Assembly (NCBI GenBank): GCA_024403695.1
Contig: JAKSRI010000024.1
Span: 1 to 42,183 of the forward strand
Reading direction: 5' to 3'
DNA: 42,183 nt
Source: Saccharofermentans sp.
GTDB lineage: Bacteria; Bacillota; Clostridia; Saccharofermentanales; Saccharofermentanaceae
A model generated the notes under the pieces. The model did no database searches and was not told where the DNA came from. It saw only the letters and a program-made list of their open reading frames with translations. Numbering within the stretch: the first letter of the stretch is position 1; each line of letters begins with the position of its first letter. Positions 1 through 7,743 of the stretch are shown one piece after another. Both the position numbers and the translations under genes were made by a program.

Positions 1-3000
1 GTGCGGATTGAGTGGTATCTTAACCGTGGATTGCAAGTATCGAAGTTGTGGATTGATGGTATTTATAGCGTGGAATATTCAATTTTACTTAGTAATGCTA
101 TTGCGCTCTCTGCTGATACAGAGGATCAGCCAATTGTTGATTTTGTAACAAGATGTTATGAGATTGCACTTGATAGATCTCCAGACCAGGCAGGTTTGGA
201 TAGCTGGGTTAAATTGCTTAAAGATGGTCAGGCATGCGGTGTTTCTGTTGCTCAGGGTTTTGTATATTCCAAAGAGTTTCAGAATGCTGGATTAGACGAT
301 GCAACTTATGTTGAACGTCTTTATAACATGCTTTTGGGACGTCCGGCTGATGCAGCTGGTAAAGATGCATGGGTTAAAGCGCTTGCTAGTGGTGGCACTA
401 GAGAAGATGTTTTTGCAGGTTTTGCAAACTCCAAGGAGTTTTACATTCTTTGCAGTAGCTATGGTATTTATGCTGGTTATTATATTAAGGGCGCTGACAT
501 GCAGCGTAACGCAAACATTAACGCTTTCGTAGACAGACTTTATAGGATCTGTCTTGGTCGTCATGGTGATTATGATGGACATCAGGCTTGGGTTATTGGT
601 TTGGCCTCAGGCAAAACTACTGGTGCTGCAGTTGCTTATGGCTTCGTATTTAGCCCAGAGTACATGGGCAAGGCTACAAGTAACAGCGAATATGTAAAGA
701 TGCTTTATAGTACTTTCCTTGGCCGCACACCTGACAAGGCTGGTATGGAAAGTTGGGTAGAGGCGCTTAATACATGTTCACGTGAGCGTGTGTTTAATGG
801 CTTCGCGAATTCACCTGAGTTTACTGAAATTTGTAGCAGATACGGAATTGTACGTGGAGATGCTAATTATCCTGACGCGACATTCACTCCTGGAGTGGCG
901 CCAACTGATACTCCAACTCCAACTGTTAATCCAACAAATCCTGAAAATCCATTTGAAGATATGGATTGGGACAAAGATACTGACGGTGATGGAATTCCTG
1001 ATGATTACGAGGACTATTTGGGTACTGATAAGAATAATCCAGATAGTGATGATGATAAAGTACCGGATTATGATGAATTGTTAGTTGGAACAGATCCAAA
1101 AGTGGACGACGGTGATGTTGATACTGATAATGATGGCCTTACAAATAGAGAAGAAGTACAGTATGGTACATACATTTATTTGGAAGATTCAGATAGTGAT
1201 GGCATTCTTGATGGAGATGAAATCAAGAAATACGGAACAGATCCTTTGAACCCAGATTCTGATGGTGATGGAATTCCAGATGGTGAAGAAATTGCACTTG
1301 GAAAGAATCCTAAGTCTGATGCTGATAAGGATTTGAAAATTCAGCAGTCTGTTAGTGTTGATATTGATAATCCAGAGGATCCAGCTATCGTTGGTGTAGA
1401 TATTTCTATCGATTCTGAGCGCGATATCGGAGACATTACTGGTGCTGAAGATATTTATGATAAGGATTTGTATACTCGTGATGTTTATGGTCGTGTGGGC
1501 AGTCCAGTTAATCTTTACTGCGGAGTAGAATTCGAGAGTGCCACGGTTACTTTCCATTATGATGAGAGTGCATTGGGAGATGCCTTAGAGGAGAATCTTG
1601 GAATACTTTGGTATGACGAAGAGCTTGGTGTTTATTGTTCACAGGAACAGGCTGTCGTGGATACAGAGGCTAATACTATTACTTGTGAGTTGCCACATTT
1701 TAGTAAGTATATCGTAGTTGATTTAACTAAATGGTATAACTGGTCATGGCCAGATTATAAAAAATCTATTGTAATTGCAGTTGATGATACTGATTTTGGT
1801 CCTAATCACTATACTCAGATTCCTACAATTGAACAGTATGAGAAAGACGCATTTAAGTGGTGGTCTGCATTTAATTCTTCTGCATGGGATAGAACTATTA
1901 TTTATAGTAAAAGAGAATGTTTGACTCCTGATGCAACATATCAGAAATGGCATTTTACTATTATATGGTTGGCTGTTCGTAATGAAGATAAAGACAATGA
2001 TGGCATTCCAGATTTCTTGGAGAACTCCGGAGTATTTGGTACAAATGGTTTGATTATTAAACCATCGAATGTAGCTGATACCGATAATGATGGATTGCTT
2101 GATGGAGAAGAGCTTGGTGATTGTTATGATATTTGCCGTACTGCTGATGGTAAATTATTAAGTATTCTTTTGAATGGTATTCTTGTATATCAGGTTGCAA
2201 GTGACAAAATTGGCGCAGATTCTCGTTACTATAGTCTTAAAGATTACACTAAGGGTATGATGCCTGGAGATGTAAGAAGAGTCTATGTTGTTAAGTCTTG
2301 TGTAGATGATCCAGATAAGGATGATGACCTGGTTAACGATGTAGATGATGCAAATCCATATGTTCCTGCACCTAAATTTAATCAGTTTGAGTATATTTCA
2401 TCAATTGATGATCCTATTTCTTATGTAGATGAGTTCACAAACGGGCATCTTAATGAATTTGACGCAACTTATAATACAGAAACCCCTAATGCTTATGATG
2501 TATTTAATCATGGTCGTTTAGCTTATTTGGGCCTTAAAACTATTTTTCTTATCCCAGAAGCAGCTGCCGCACTAGAATATTATTTATTTGGAGATGGAGG
2601 TATTTATTATTCTCTGGTAGCTTCACACATTTATATACACTCTTCTAGTGTATTAAATGAGAATTATCTTAGTAATTTTAATCAGTATTGGGGTACCTTG
2701 TATTATAAATTAAGGGATTCATTTTCTTTGAATATGACAAAGTATTATATATCTCATTTAAATGACGTATATTTATATGCTAAAAATATACTTAAAGATG
2801 GACGTACTATAACAATTCGATTGAAGCCACTTGAAAACGAACGATTGATTGCATATACATATACGGAAAATGTATTACAGCATAATGCTTTGGATTATGA
2901 TTTGGCTCCATTTTTGGGTATCGGTGGTTGTAGTGCAGGTGTTCATGCTCAGATTACTAGAAATGGTAACCAATATACAATTCAATATAGGTATGTTGTA

Positions 3001-3153
3001 TTTGATGCATATGATTGGTGTTTACCTAGTAGTTATGTTCCAATAGTTCTTCCTACTGATGCTGAAGTACATCATCTGCATACTACTGGATTAGCAAAAG
3101 AATATATAATGCAATCTCCAATAACACAAACTTTTACAATAGAAGCTAACTGA
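1..3153 (+). CDS. Secreted DUF4214 / calcium-repeat protein (5' end probably cut by window edge)
   Basis: The frame is open from base 1. A GTG lies there, but no upstream sequence is visible, so the true start is unknown. A hydrophobic stretch ending near LSNAIALSA (residues 22-38) could be the end of a signal peptide. Four DUF4214 units follow (about 46-95, 101-155, 175-225, 233-283), each with a [LI]-x-R-x-[PD]-D-x-x-G core and a W about 5 residues further on. A TPTPT linker (about 295-320) leads to Asp-rich DxDxDG calcium repeats (about 325-445, again near 661-710 and 765-785). The last 250 residues match nothing I know. DUF4214 is common in secreted and S-layer-like proteins of rumen Lachnospiraceae, but its function is unclear. 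A surface or matrix role is inferred. The DUF4214 block is clearly related to that at 10363-12249. A strong terminator follows. Confidence 0.85.
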   Translation: MRIEWYLNRGLQVSKLWIDGIYSVEYSILLSNAIALSADTEDQPIVDFVTRCYEIALDRSPDQAGLDSWVKLLKDGQACGVSVAQGFVYSKEFQNAGLDDATYVERLYNMLLGRPADAAGKDAWVKALASGGTREDVFAGFANSKEFYILCSSYGIYAGYYIKGADMQRNANINAFVDRLYRICLGRHGDYDGHQAWVIGLASGKTTGAAVAYGFVFSPEYMGKATSNSEYVKMLYSTFLGRTPDKAGMESWVEALNTCSRERVFNGFANSPEFTEICSRYGIVRGDANYPDATFTPGVAPTDTPTPTVNPTNPENPFEDMDWDKDTDGDGIPDDYEDYLGTDKNNPDSDDDKVPDYDELLVGTDPKVDDGDVDTDNDGLTNREEVQYGTYIYLEDSDSDGILDGDEIKKYGTDPLNPDSDGDGIPDGEEIALGKNPKSDADKDLKIQQSVSVDIDNPEDPAIVGVDISIDSERDIGDITGAEDIYDKDLYTRDVYGRVGSPVNLYCGVEFESATVTFHYDESALGDALEENLGILWYDEELGVYCSQEQAVVDTEANTITCELPHFSKYIVVDLTKWYNWSWPDYKKSIVIAVDDTDFGPNHYTQIPTIEQYEKDAFKWWSAFNSSAWDRTIIYSKRECLTPDATYQKWHFTIIWLAVRNEDKDNDGIPDFLENSGVFGTNGLIIKPSNVADTDNDGLLDGEELGDCYDICRTADGKLLSILLNGILVYQVASDKIGADSRYYSLKDYTKGMMPGDVRRVYVVKSCVDDPDKDDDLVNDVDDANPYVPAPKFNQFEYISSIDDPISYVDEFTNGHLNEFDATYNTETPNAYDVFNHGRLAYLGLKTIFLIPEAAAALEYYLFGDGGIYYSLVASHIYIHSSSVLNENYLSNFNQYWGTLYYKLRDSFSLNMTKYYISHLNDVYLYAKNILKDGRTITIRLKPLENERLIAYTYTENVLQHNALDYDLAPFLGIGGCSAGVHAQITRNGNQYTIQYRYVVFDAYDWCLPSSYVPIVLPTDAEVHHLHTTGLAKEYIMQSPITQTFTIEAN

Positions 3154-3197
3154 TGTTTTCTATCTGTATTAGCGATTGGTGTTAAGTTAAGATGGCT

Positions 3198-3231
3198 AAA
3201 AGAACCAGGGAGCAATCCTTGGTTCTTTTTA
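3198..3231 (+). terminator. Intrinsic terminator after the DUF4214 gene
   Basis: A 14-bp stem (3198-3211 with 3216-3229, one G-T wobble) closes a GCAA tetraloop and runs into a short T tract. It sits 45 nt after the stop codon and should end transcription before the repeat region. Confidence 0.85.
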
Positions 3232-3266
3232 AATCAAATTTAAATAATTTCTTGTATCTGGAAACG

Positions 3267-3296
3267 GTGGTGCTAAACAGCGAATTGGTGATGCTC
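3267..3296 (+). repeat. Half copy of the 9136-9181 hairpin element
   Basis: The first 18 nt (GTGGTGCTAAACAGCGAA) match the left arm of the perfect hairpin at 9136-9153 at 16 of 18 positions, but no right arm follows. About 150 nt further on, 'gaccccctgtcc' also resembles 'gaacccctgtcc' beside the 9136 copy. This looks like a decayed relative of the same small non-coding element. The stretch 3157-3780 holds no gene that I can support, only this relic, the terminator and the R-repeat cluster. Confidence 0.5.
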
Positions 3297-3344
3297 AACG
3301 GGCGTGCGAATCACCTTGTCACTTTCGTGCAGGGTGCAATAAAC

Positions 3345-3640
3345 GGTGTCAGGTCAACATGGCGGAAATATGAAGATGTGTATTTGTAATTAAATCATAG
3401 CTTTCCATCTCTTCCTATATTCCGATGGACTCTGTTTACAGAAAATGAGGGAATAGACCCCCTGTCCATTTACGCTTCACCATTAACTTTTAATTAAAAG
3501 GTGTCAGGTCAACATGGCGGAAATGTGAAGGCGATATAGAAAATGCGATTAAAAGGTGTCAGGTCAACATGGCGGAAATGAACATTAAAAGGTGTCAGGT
3601 CAACATGGCGGAAATGTGAAGGCGATATAGAAAAAATGTT
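3345..3640 (+). repeat. Cluster of four R repeats (core GGTGTCAGGTCAACATGGCG)
   Basis: Copies of the same roughly 32-45-bp sequence begin at 3345, 3500, 3555 and 3591, all on the same strand and usually preceded by TAAAA. The longest form continues into GGAAATGTGAAGGCGATATAG. Further copies begin at 4124 and 8934, and a version with an inverted second arm lies at 7619-7663. Copies sit directly 5' of both RAYT reading frames. That is the classic arrangement of REP-like sequences with their tyrosine transposase. Confidence 0.85.
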
Positions 3641-3676
3641 AAGCGGTTGAACTGTGTAAAAATGAAGGTTGAAATG

Positions 3677-3760
3677 ACGGAACATCCGTGATAACGTATT
3701 ATGTAATAAAAACCAGTTAATCTGGTTTTTATTTTTACTTTGCGAATCCGTAATAACGGA
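3677..3760 (+). promoter_or_regulatory. Structured leader upstream of RAYT copy 1
   Basis: Two short palindromes, ACGGA-aca-TCCGT (3677-3689) and TCCGT-aata-ACGGA (3747-3760), flank the hairpin at 3708-3730. The arms are interchangeable: the first ACGGA could instead pair with the second TCCGT. Mutually exclusive RNA folds are therefore possible. The same block recurs at 4210-4293. It could be a transposase-recognised structure or a leader control element; neither is proven. Confidence 0.5.
3708..3736 (+). terminator. Leader hairpin/terminator before RAYT copy 1
   Basis: AAAAACCAG (3708-3716) pairs with CTGGTTTTT (3722-3730) around a 5-nt loop and is followed by ATTTTT. It lies about 50 nt upstream of the RAYT start, so it would protect the gene from read-through. 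Confidence 0.65.
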
Positions 3761-3780
3761 ATGCTTGGAGGTGGATAAAC

Positions 3781-4152
3781 ATAACAAGAAAAACAAGATT
3801 ATGGTATCCGGGAGCTACATATCATATTATGCAGCGAGGGATAAGACGACAGGCGATATTTACTAATGATGAGGATTTTCTCGTATTCTTATCGTTATTG
3901 AAGAAAGAGATAGAAAGATTTGATTGTGTATTGCATGCGTATTGTCTGATGACTAACCATTATCATTTGCTACTTGAAACAACTGATAAAGAGATATGGA
4001 AGTTCATGAAGAATCTGTCTCAACATTATGCGCGTTACTATAATTCCAAGCATTCGTATACTGGACATTTATTTGAAGGAAGGTATGTGTCTGTAATGGT
4101 TACTACTGATGAAAACACTAAAAGGTGTCAGGTCAACATGGCGGAAATGTGA
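3781..4152 (+). pseudogene. Truncated RAYT (REP-associated tyrosine transposase) copy 1
   Basis: This is the broken copy of the transposase described at 4362-4919. From the non-canonical ATA at 3781, or the first ATG at 3829, it matches the intact copy for 95 codons after that ATG. It contains the HUH metal motif (NHYHLL). It then enters the next R repeat and ends after a 12-residue unrelated tail. The segment with the predicted catalytic tyrosine (SRYIHLNP) is missing, so the product should be inactive. The identical upstream signal (SD at 3767-3771) means it may still be transcribed and could interfere with the intact copy. Confidence 0.8.
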
Positions 4153-4240
4153 AGGCGATATAGAAAAAATGTTAAGCGGTTGAACTGTGTAAAAATGAAG
4201 GTTGAAATGACGGAACATCCGTGATAACGTATTATGTAAT

Positions 4241-4269
4241 AAAAACCAGTTAATCTGGTTTTTATTTTT
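4241..4269 (+). terminator. Leader hairpin/terminator before RAYT copy 2
   Basis: This is an exact copy of the 3708-3730 hairpin, shifted by 533 bases: a 9-bp stem, a TTAAT loop and a T-rich tail. It again lies about 50 nt upstream of the RAYT coding frame. Confidence 0.65.
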
Positions 4270-4299
4270 ACTTTGCGAATCCGTAATAACGGAATGCTT

Positions 4300-4316
4300 G
4301 GAGGTGGATAAACATA
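4300..4316 (+). promoter_or_regulatory. Ideal Shine-Dalgarno placed before an ATA codon
   Basis: GGAGG at 4300-4304 is spaced 9 nt from ATA at 4314. Reading from this ATA gives ITRKTRLWYPGATYHI, the usual RAYT N-terminus, directly joined to the ATG at 4362. The upstream in-frame stop leaves no ATG, GTG or TTG before 4362. The ATG at 4362 has no SD of its own. Both copies (ATA at 3781 and 4314) share this. Confidence 0.6.
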
Positions 4317-4361
4317 ACAAGAAAAACAAGATTATGGTATCCGGGAGCTACATATCATATT

Positions 4362-4919
4362 ATGCAGCGAGGGATAAGACGACAGGCGATATTTACTAAT
4401 GATGAGGATTTTCTCGTATTCTTATCGTTATTGAAGAAAGAGATAGAAAGATTTGATTGTGTATTGCATGCGTATTGTCTGATGACTAACCATTATCATT
4501 TGCTACTTGAAACAACTGATAAAGAGATATGGAAGTTCATGAAGAATCTGTCTCAACATTATGCGCGTTACTATAATTCCAAGCATTCGTATACTGGACA
4601 TTTATTTGAAGGAAGGTATGTGTCTGTAATGGTTACTACTGATGAATATTTTTTACAGGTTAGCCGTTATATACACTTAAACCCTGTTAAAGCACATATG
4701 TGTAAGCTTCCTGAACACTATCAGTATAGTAGTTATCGTAGCATCATAAATATGAATCAGGACGGTATTAGTAGTTCTGGTAAGACATTAGGTTTTTTCA
4801 AAGATAAATCTGTAATTAGATATCGTGATTTTATTGAGGATATTGGTCATAAATATCAGGTTAGTGAAGAGTTAATAAGAAAGAGTATGGGAGAAGATGA
4901 ATTATGGCTACCATGGTAA
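4362..4919 (+). CDS. RAYT: REP-associated tyrosine transposase (Y1_Tnp / HUH family)
   Basis: This is a single-strand HUH nuclease of the IS200-related RAYT family, which recognises REP-type DNA. The HUH pair is H44/H46 in MTNHYHLLLE. The likely catalytic tyrosine is Y103 in SRYIHLNPVKA, both numbered from the first ATG. The conserved first strand (LWYPGATYHI) lies upstream, in frame, and is reachable only by starting at ATA 4314, which has a well-placed GGAGG. The full domain therefore probably spans 4314-4919 (201 residues), unless the ATA is an inactivating change. I give 4362 as the first canonical start. The 3' end overlaps comM by 16 nt, so the two are likely translationally coupled. 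R repeats precede it. Family assignment is firm; activity is uncertain. Confidence 0.85.
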   Translation: MQRGIRRQAIFTNDEDFLVFLSLLKKEIERFDCVLHAYCLMTNHYHLLLETTDKEIWKFMKNLSQHYARYYNSKHSYTGHLFEGRYVSVMVTTDEYFLQVSRYIHLNPVKAHMCKLPEHYQYSSYRSIINMNQDGISSSGKTLGFFKDKSVIRYRDFIEDIGHKYQVSEELIRKSMGEDELWLPW

Positions 4920-6457
4920 AGAGTTTTTCCCTAAGTGGAATAGAAGGATATATTGTTGATGTAGGTGTTAAGATTATGGACGGTATGCCTTCAATGTCAG
5001 TTATTGGTATGGGAGATAAATCAATTCAGGAAGCATCACAAAGAGTTGAATCAGCCATCGATGAAAGTGGGTATGTTTTCCCTAAGAAAAGAATCATTAT
5101 CAATTTGGCCCCATCTTCTGTGAAGAAGAATGGATCTCATTTTGATCTGGCTATGGCAGTTGGAGTTCTTTATCATGAGGGATTAATAAATGCCAAAGAT
5201 TTGAGTGAATACGGATTAATCGGAGAATTATCACTTGATGGAAAATTACGAGGTTGTAAAGGTGTACTCTCCATGATTATTACTGCTAGAAATAATAATA
5301 TAAATAAGGTAATAGTTCCGTTGGATAATGTTGGTGAAGCAAGCCTTGTTAAAGGTATAAAAGTGATAGGTTTATCTAGCTTAACTGATGTTATAAAGGT
5401 TCTTGAAGGTAAGAATGTATCCTGCGAATGCGAAACTTCTGGAGAATCCTGCGAGCGTAATAATAATCTTGATTTCTCAGATGTAATTGGACAGGATGAA
5501 CTAATAGATGCATTAGTAATTGCTGCCGCAGGTGGTCATAACATGCTTATGTTGGGTGAACCTGGTTGTGGTAAGACTATGGTGGCTCAACGTATTCCAA
5601 CTATTTTGCCACAAATGTCTGAGGAAGAATGTCTTGAAGTTACAAAGATTTATAGTATCGCAGGTATATTGTCATCAGGGACCTCTCTTATAAGAAACAG
5701 ACCATTTAGAGCACCACACCATAATGTTTCGCTTAATGCTTTAATAGGTGGCGGAAATAATGCCATGCCAGGTGAAGTATCACTGGCACATAATGGTGTT
5801 CTTTTTCTAGATGAGATGGCTGAGTTTTCCAAGCATACACTTGATGCATTAAGACAGCCAGTAGAAGATAAGAAGGTAACTGTATCAAGAGTTAATGGTA
5901 CTCATACGTTTCCTGCAAATTTTATGTTTGTAACTGCTATGAATCCTTGCCCATGTGGATATTTTCCATCTAACAAGTGCAAGTGTACTGATTATGAAAT
6001 AATAAAATATCGAAGTAAGATTTCAGGCCCTATAATGGACCGAATTGATATACAAAAACAAGTCAAGCCAGTCGATTACTTTGCCAATGATGGCGCGTTT
6101 GTAAGGCGTAGTTCATCTGAACTTCGTGATATTGTAGAGCGAGCTAGAAAAATACAACAGGAACGTTATTTATCTTATGAAGGTGTAAATTGTAATGCTC
6201 AGATGAATACTGAACTTTTACAGATATATTGTGCATTAGATAATGAATCAAAGGAAATACTAAAGAGCGCCAGTGAAAAATATGGATATAGTGCAAGAGT
6301 AATACACAAGCTTCTAAGATTAGCACGTACTTCTGCAGATATATGTGGACATGATCTAATTACACCTGAAGATGTAGTAAAAGTAATCTCACTTAGAGAA
6401 ATGGACAGAAGCAACAGCGAATTGTTGATTGTTAATTCTCACAGGAAAGCTGAATAA
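4904..6457 (+). CDS. comM: ComM / YifB-family Mg-chelatase-like AAA+ ATPase
   Basis: This is a 517-residue hexameric AAA+ helicase. In naturally transformable bacteria ComM drives branch migration of incoming ssDNA, and elsewhere its role is less certain. The order is typical: an N-terminal Lon-like ChlI domain (about 1-170), the AAA core with Walker A GEPGCGKT (218-225), Walker B VLFLDEMAEF, a four-Cys CPCGYFPSNKCKC segment, and a C-terminal Mg_chelatase_C domain with SARVIHKLLRLARTSAD. Length is normal. The start ATG lies inside the end of the RAYT gene, with GGGAG about 12 nt upstream also inside it. dprA follows after 2 nt. Two transformation-type genes in a row support an ssDNA-processing operon. 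Confidence 0.93.
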   Translation: MATMVKSFSLSGIEGYIVDVGVKIMDGMPSMSVIGMGDKSIQEASQRVESAIDESGYVFPKKRIIINLAPSSVKKNGSHFDLAMAVGVLYHEGLINAKDLSEYGLIGELSLDGKLRGCKGVLSMIITARNNNINKVIVPLDNVGEASLVKGIKVIGLSSLTDVIKVLEGKNVSCECETSGESCERNNNLDFSDVIGQDELIDALVIAAAGGHNMLMLGEPGCGKTMVAQRIPTILPQMSEEECLEVTKIYSIAGILSSGTSLIRNRPFRAPHHNVSLNALIGGGNNAMPGEVSLAHNGVLFLDEMAEFSKHTLDALRQPVEDKKVTVSRVNGTHTFPANFMFVTAMNPCPCGYFPSNKCKCTDYEIIKYRSKISGPIMDRIDIQKQVKPVDYFANDGAFVRRSSSELRDIVERARKIQQERYLSYEGVNCNAQMNTELLQIYCALDNESKEILKSASEKYGYSARVIHKLLRLARTSADICGHDLITPEDVVKVISLREMDRSNSELLIVNSHRKAE

Positions 6458-6459
6458 AT

Positions 6460-7233
6460 ATGGATGGGAATATTTTTTACTATGTCTGGCTGACTCAGAT
6501 ACCAGGAGTGGGAACGATTACTCAAAGACGATTACTTGATCATTTTAGAAGTCCATTGCTTATTTACGAATCAACCCCTGAAGTATTATTTGAAGTTAAG
6601 GGTATAACAAAGAATCAAATTGAAAAAATTATCGAGAACAGAAATATCGATAATTCAAAACGTATTATTGATGTATGTCAGAGACAAAACATTGGATGTA
6701 TTACTTTAAATAGTGATTGTTATCCTGATAAGGCAGCTATGGATCCTAATGCACCAGTTCTTTTATATACCAAGGGTGATATGCATTCGATAGATATGAA
6801 TAAGAGTGTAGGTATAATTGGGGCTAGACGATGCACTCAGGAACAAAAGAAATATACCGCTGATATTACTACTAAATATATTGAAGAAGGCTATACAGTA
6901 ATAAGCGGAATGGCTAAAGGTGTCGATTCATATAGTCATACAGTATGTATTAATAATGAAGGAAGCACTGTTGCAGTATTAGGAAATGGTCTTGATATAT
7001 GTTATCCTCGTGAGCATGAATTTCTTATGCAAGCTATAGCAGATAACGGGTTATTAATTTCTGAATATCCACCTGGAGTAGGTCCTTATAAGTATAATTT
7101 TCCAAGAAGGAATAGAATTATTGCCCAGTGGAGTGATAAATTAGTAGTAATCGGAGCTGGTAACAGAAGCGGAAGCTTAATAACCGCTGATTATGCTAAT
7201 AAAATAGGACGTGAAGTTACCATGGTGAATTAG
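6460..7233 (+). CDS. dprA: DprA/Smf DNA-processing protein, C-terminally short
   Basis: DprA binds incoming ssDNA and loads RecA. The protein starts with a helix-hairpin-helix-like region (WLTQIPGVGTITQRRLLDHF) and continues with the Rossmann fold. Landmarks are SVGIIGARRCT, SGMAKGVDSYSH, AVLGNGLDICYP, SEYPPG, FPRRNRIIA and RSGSLITADYA. At 257 residues it stops right after GREVTMVN, where the family normally continues with a PGxI segment, a GTNxLI motif and often a winged-helix domain. The last core strand and the C-terminal domain are therefore missing. It is packed between comM (2-nt gap) and an XRE gene (16-nt gap). It may be a natural short form of a mobile operon or a decaying gene. Confidence 0.88.
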   Translation: MDGNIFYYVWLTQIPGVGTITQRRLLDHFRSPLLIYESTPEVLFEVKGITKNQIEKIIENRNIDNSKRIIDVCQRQNIGCITLNSDCYPDKAAMDPNAPVLLYTKGDMHSIDMNKSVGIIGARRCTQEQKKYTADITTKYIEEGYTVISGMAKGVDSYSHTVCINNEGSTVAVLGNGLDICYPREHEFLMQAIADNGLLISEYPPGVGPYKYNFPRRNRIIAQWSDKLVVIGAGNRSGSLITADYANKIGREVTMVN

Positions 7234-7249
7234 TTAAGGTGGGACGAGT

Positions 7250-7588
7250 ATGAGCAAGAAAACAGATATAGGAGAACGAATTTTTAAATTGCTACAGGAA
7301 CGTGGGATGAGCCAGCGTGAATTGTCAAAATTAACTGGTATTCCTACAAGTACTATTAGTGACTGGAAGACAAAGGGTAATGAGCCAACCGCTGATAAAA
7401 TAGTATTAATTTGTCAGGCGCTTAATGTAAATTCAGAGGCAATCTTTGGTCCTGTGGATTATGTGTGTGATCAGCGTGTTGTTAGTAAAGATGAACCATT
7501 GTGGCAGCTTATCGAATGCTATGACAAGATGGATACCGCTGAACAGGAAAGATTGCTTAAGTATATGATGGCGATAATTAATGCGTGA
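7250..7588 (+). CDS. XRE-family helix-turn-helix regulator
   Basis: This 112-residue protein has an N-terminal HTH_3 domain (about 8-66: SQRELSKLTGIPTSTISDWKTKG). A short C-terminal part looks helical (DKMDTAEQERLLKYMMAI), as in phage-repressor-like XRE proteins. It follows dprA by 16 nt with an AAGGTGGG ribosome binding site and appears to be the last gene of the RAYT-comM-dprA operon. It could repress that operon or act on the hipA-like gene 155 nt downstream; an R-repeat hairpin separates the two. Confidence 0.85.
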   Translation: MSKKTDIGERIFKLLQERGMSQRELSKLTGIPTSTISDWKTKGNEPTADKIVLICQALNVNSEAIFGPVDYVCDQRVVSKDEPLWQLIECYDKMDTAEQERLLKYMMAIINA

Positions 7589-7602
7589 TAATAACCTAAA
7601 AA

Positions 7603-7663
7603 GGTGTCTAACCTAAAAGGTGTCAGGTCATTGTGACAAATAAGTTCACATTAACCTGACACC
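7603..7663 (+). repeat. R repeat with inverted second arm (right boundary copy)
   Basis: A partial GGTGTC copy at 7603 is followed by GGTGTCAGGT (7619-7628) and its exact complement ACCTGACACC (7654-7663). An inner TGTGAC/GTTCACA arm adds to the fold, giving a large hairpin. It begins 15 nt after the XRE stop. It is the only copy here with both orientations, so it could mark the right end of the RAYT-comM-dprA-xre unit and also act as a terminator. Confidence 0.75.
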
Positions 7664-7743
7664 ATTTCGTATACTAAATATGTTAAAATATATTACAAAT
7701 ATGCTGAGTTGGATTGAGTTGGATTATACCAAAGGAGAAGATA

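Larger units (their letters stand above)
3586..4646 (+). repeat. 533-bp tandem duplication of the RAYT 5' half
   Basis: Bases 3586-4113 recur at 4119-4646 with an offset of 533. Reading the two copies side by side I found no difference. The unit contains an R repeat, two small palindromes, a leader hairpin and the first two-thirds of the RAYT gene. At the junction the first gene copy stops after its GATGAA codons and runs straight into TAAAAGG of the next unit. The complete identity implies a recent event or an assembly artefact. Confidence 0.9.

Noticed and set aside
3192..3389. 65-codon open frame after the DUF4214 gene
   Set aside because: It runs through a strong terminator and repeat DNA, has no ribosome binding site and no protein-like composition.
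3345..3640. CRISPR-like spaced repeats
   Set aside because: Spacing is irregular (155, 55, 36 nt), copies occur elsewhere, and the link to RAYT explains them better.
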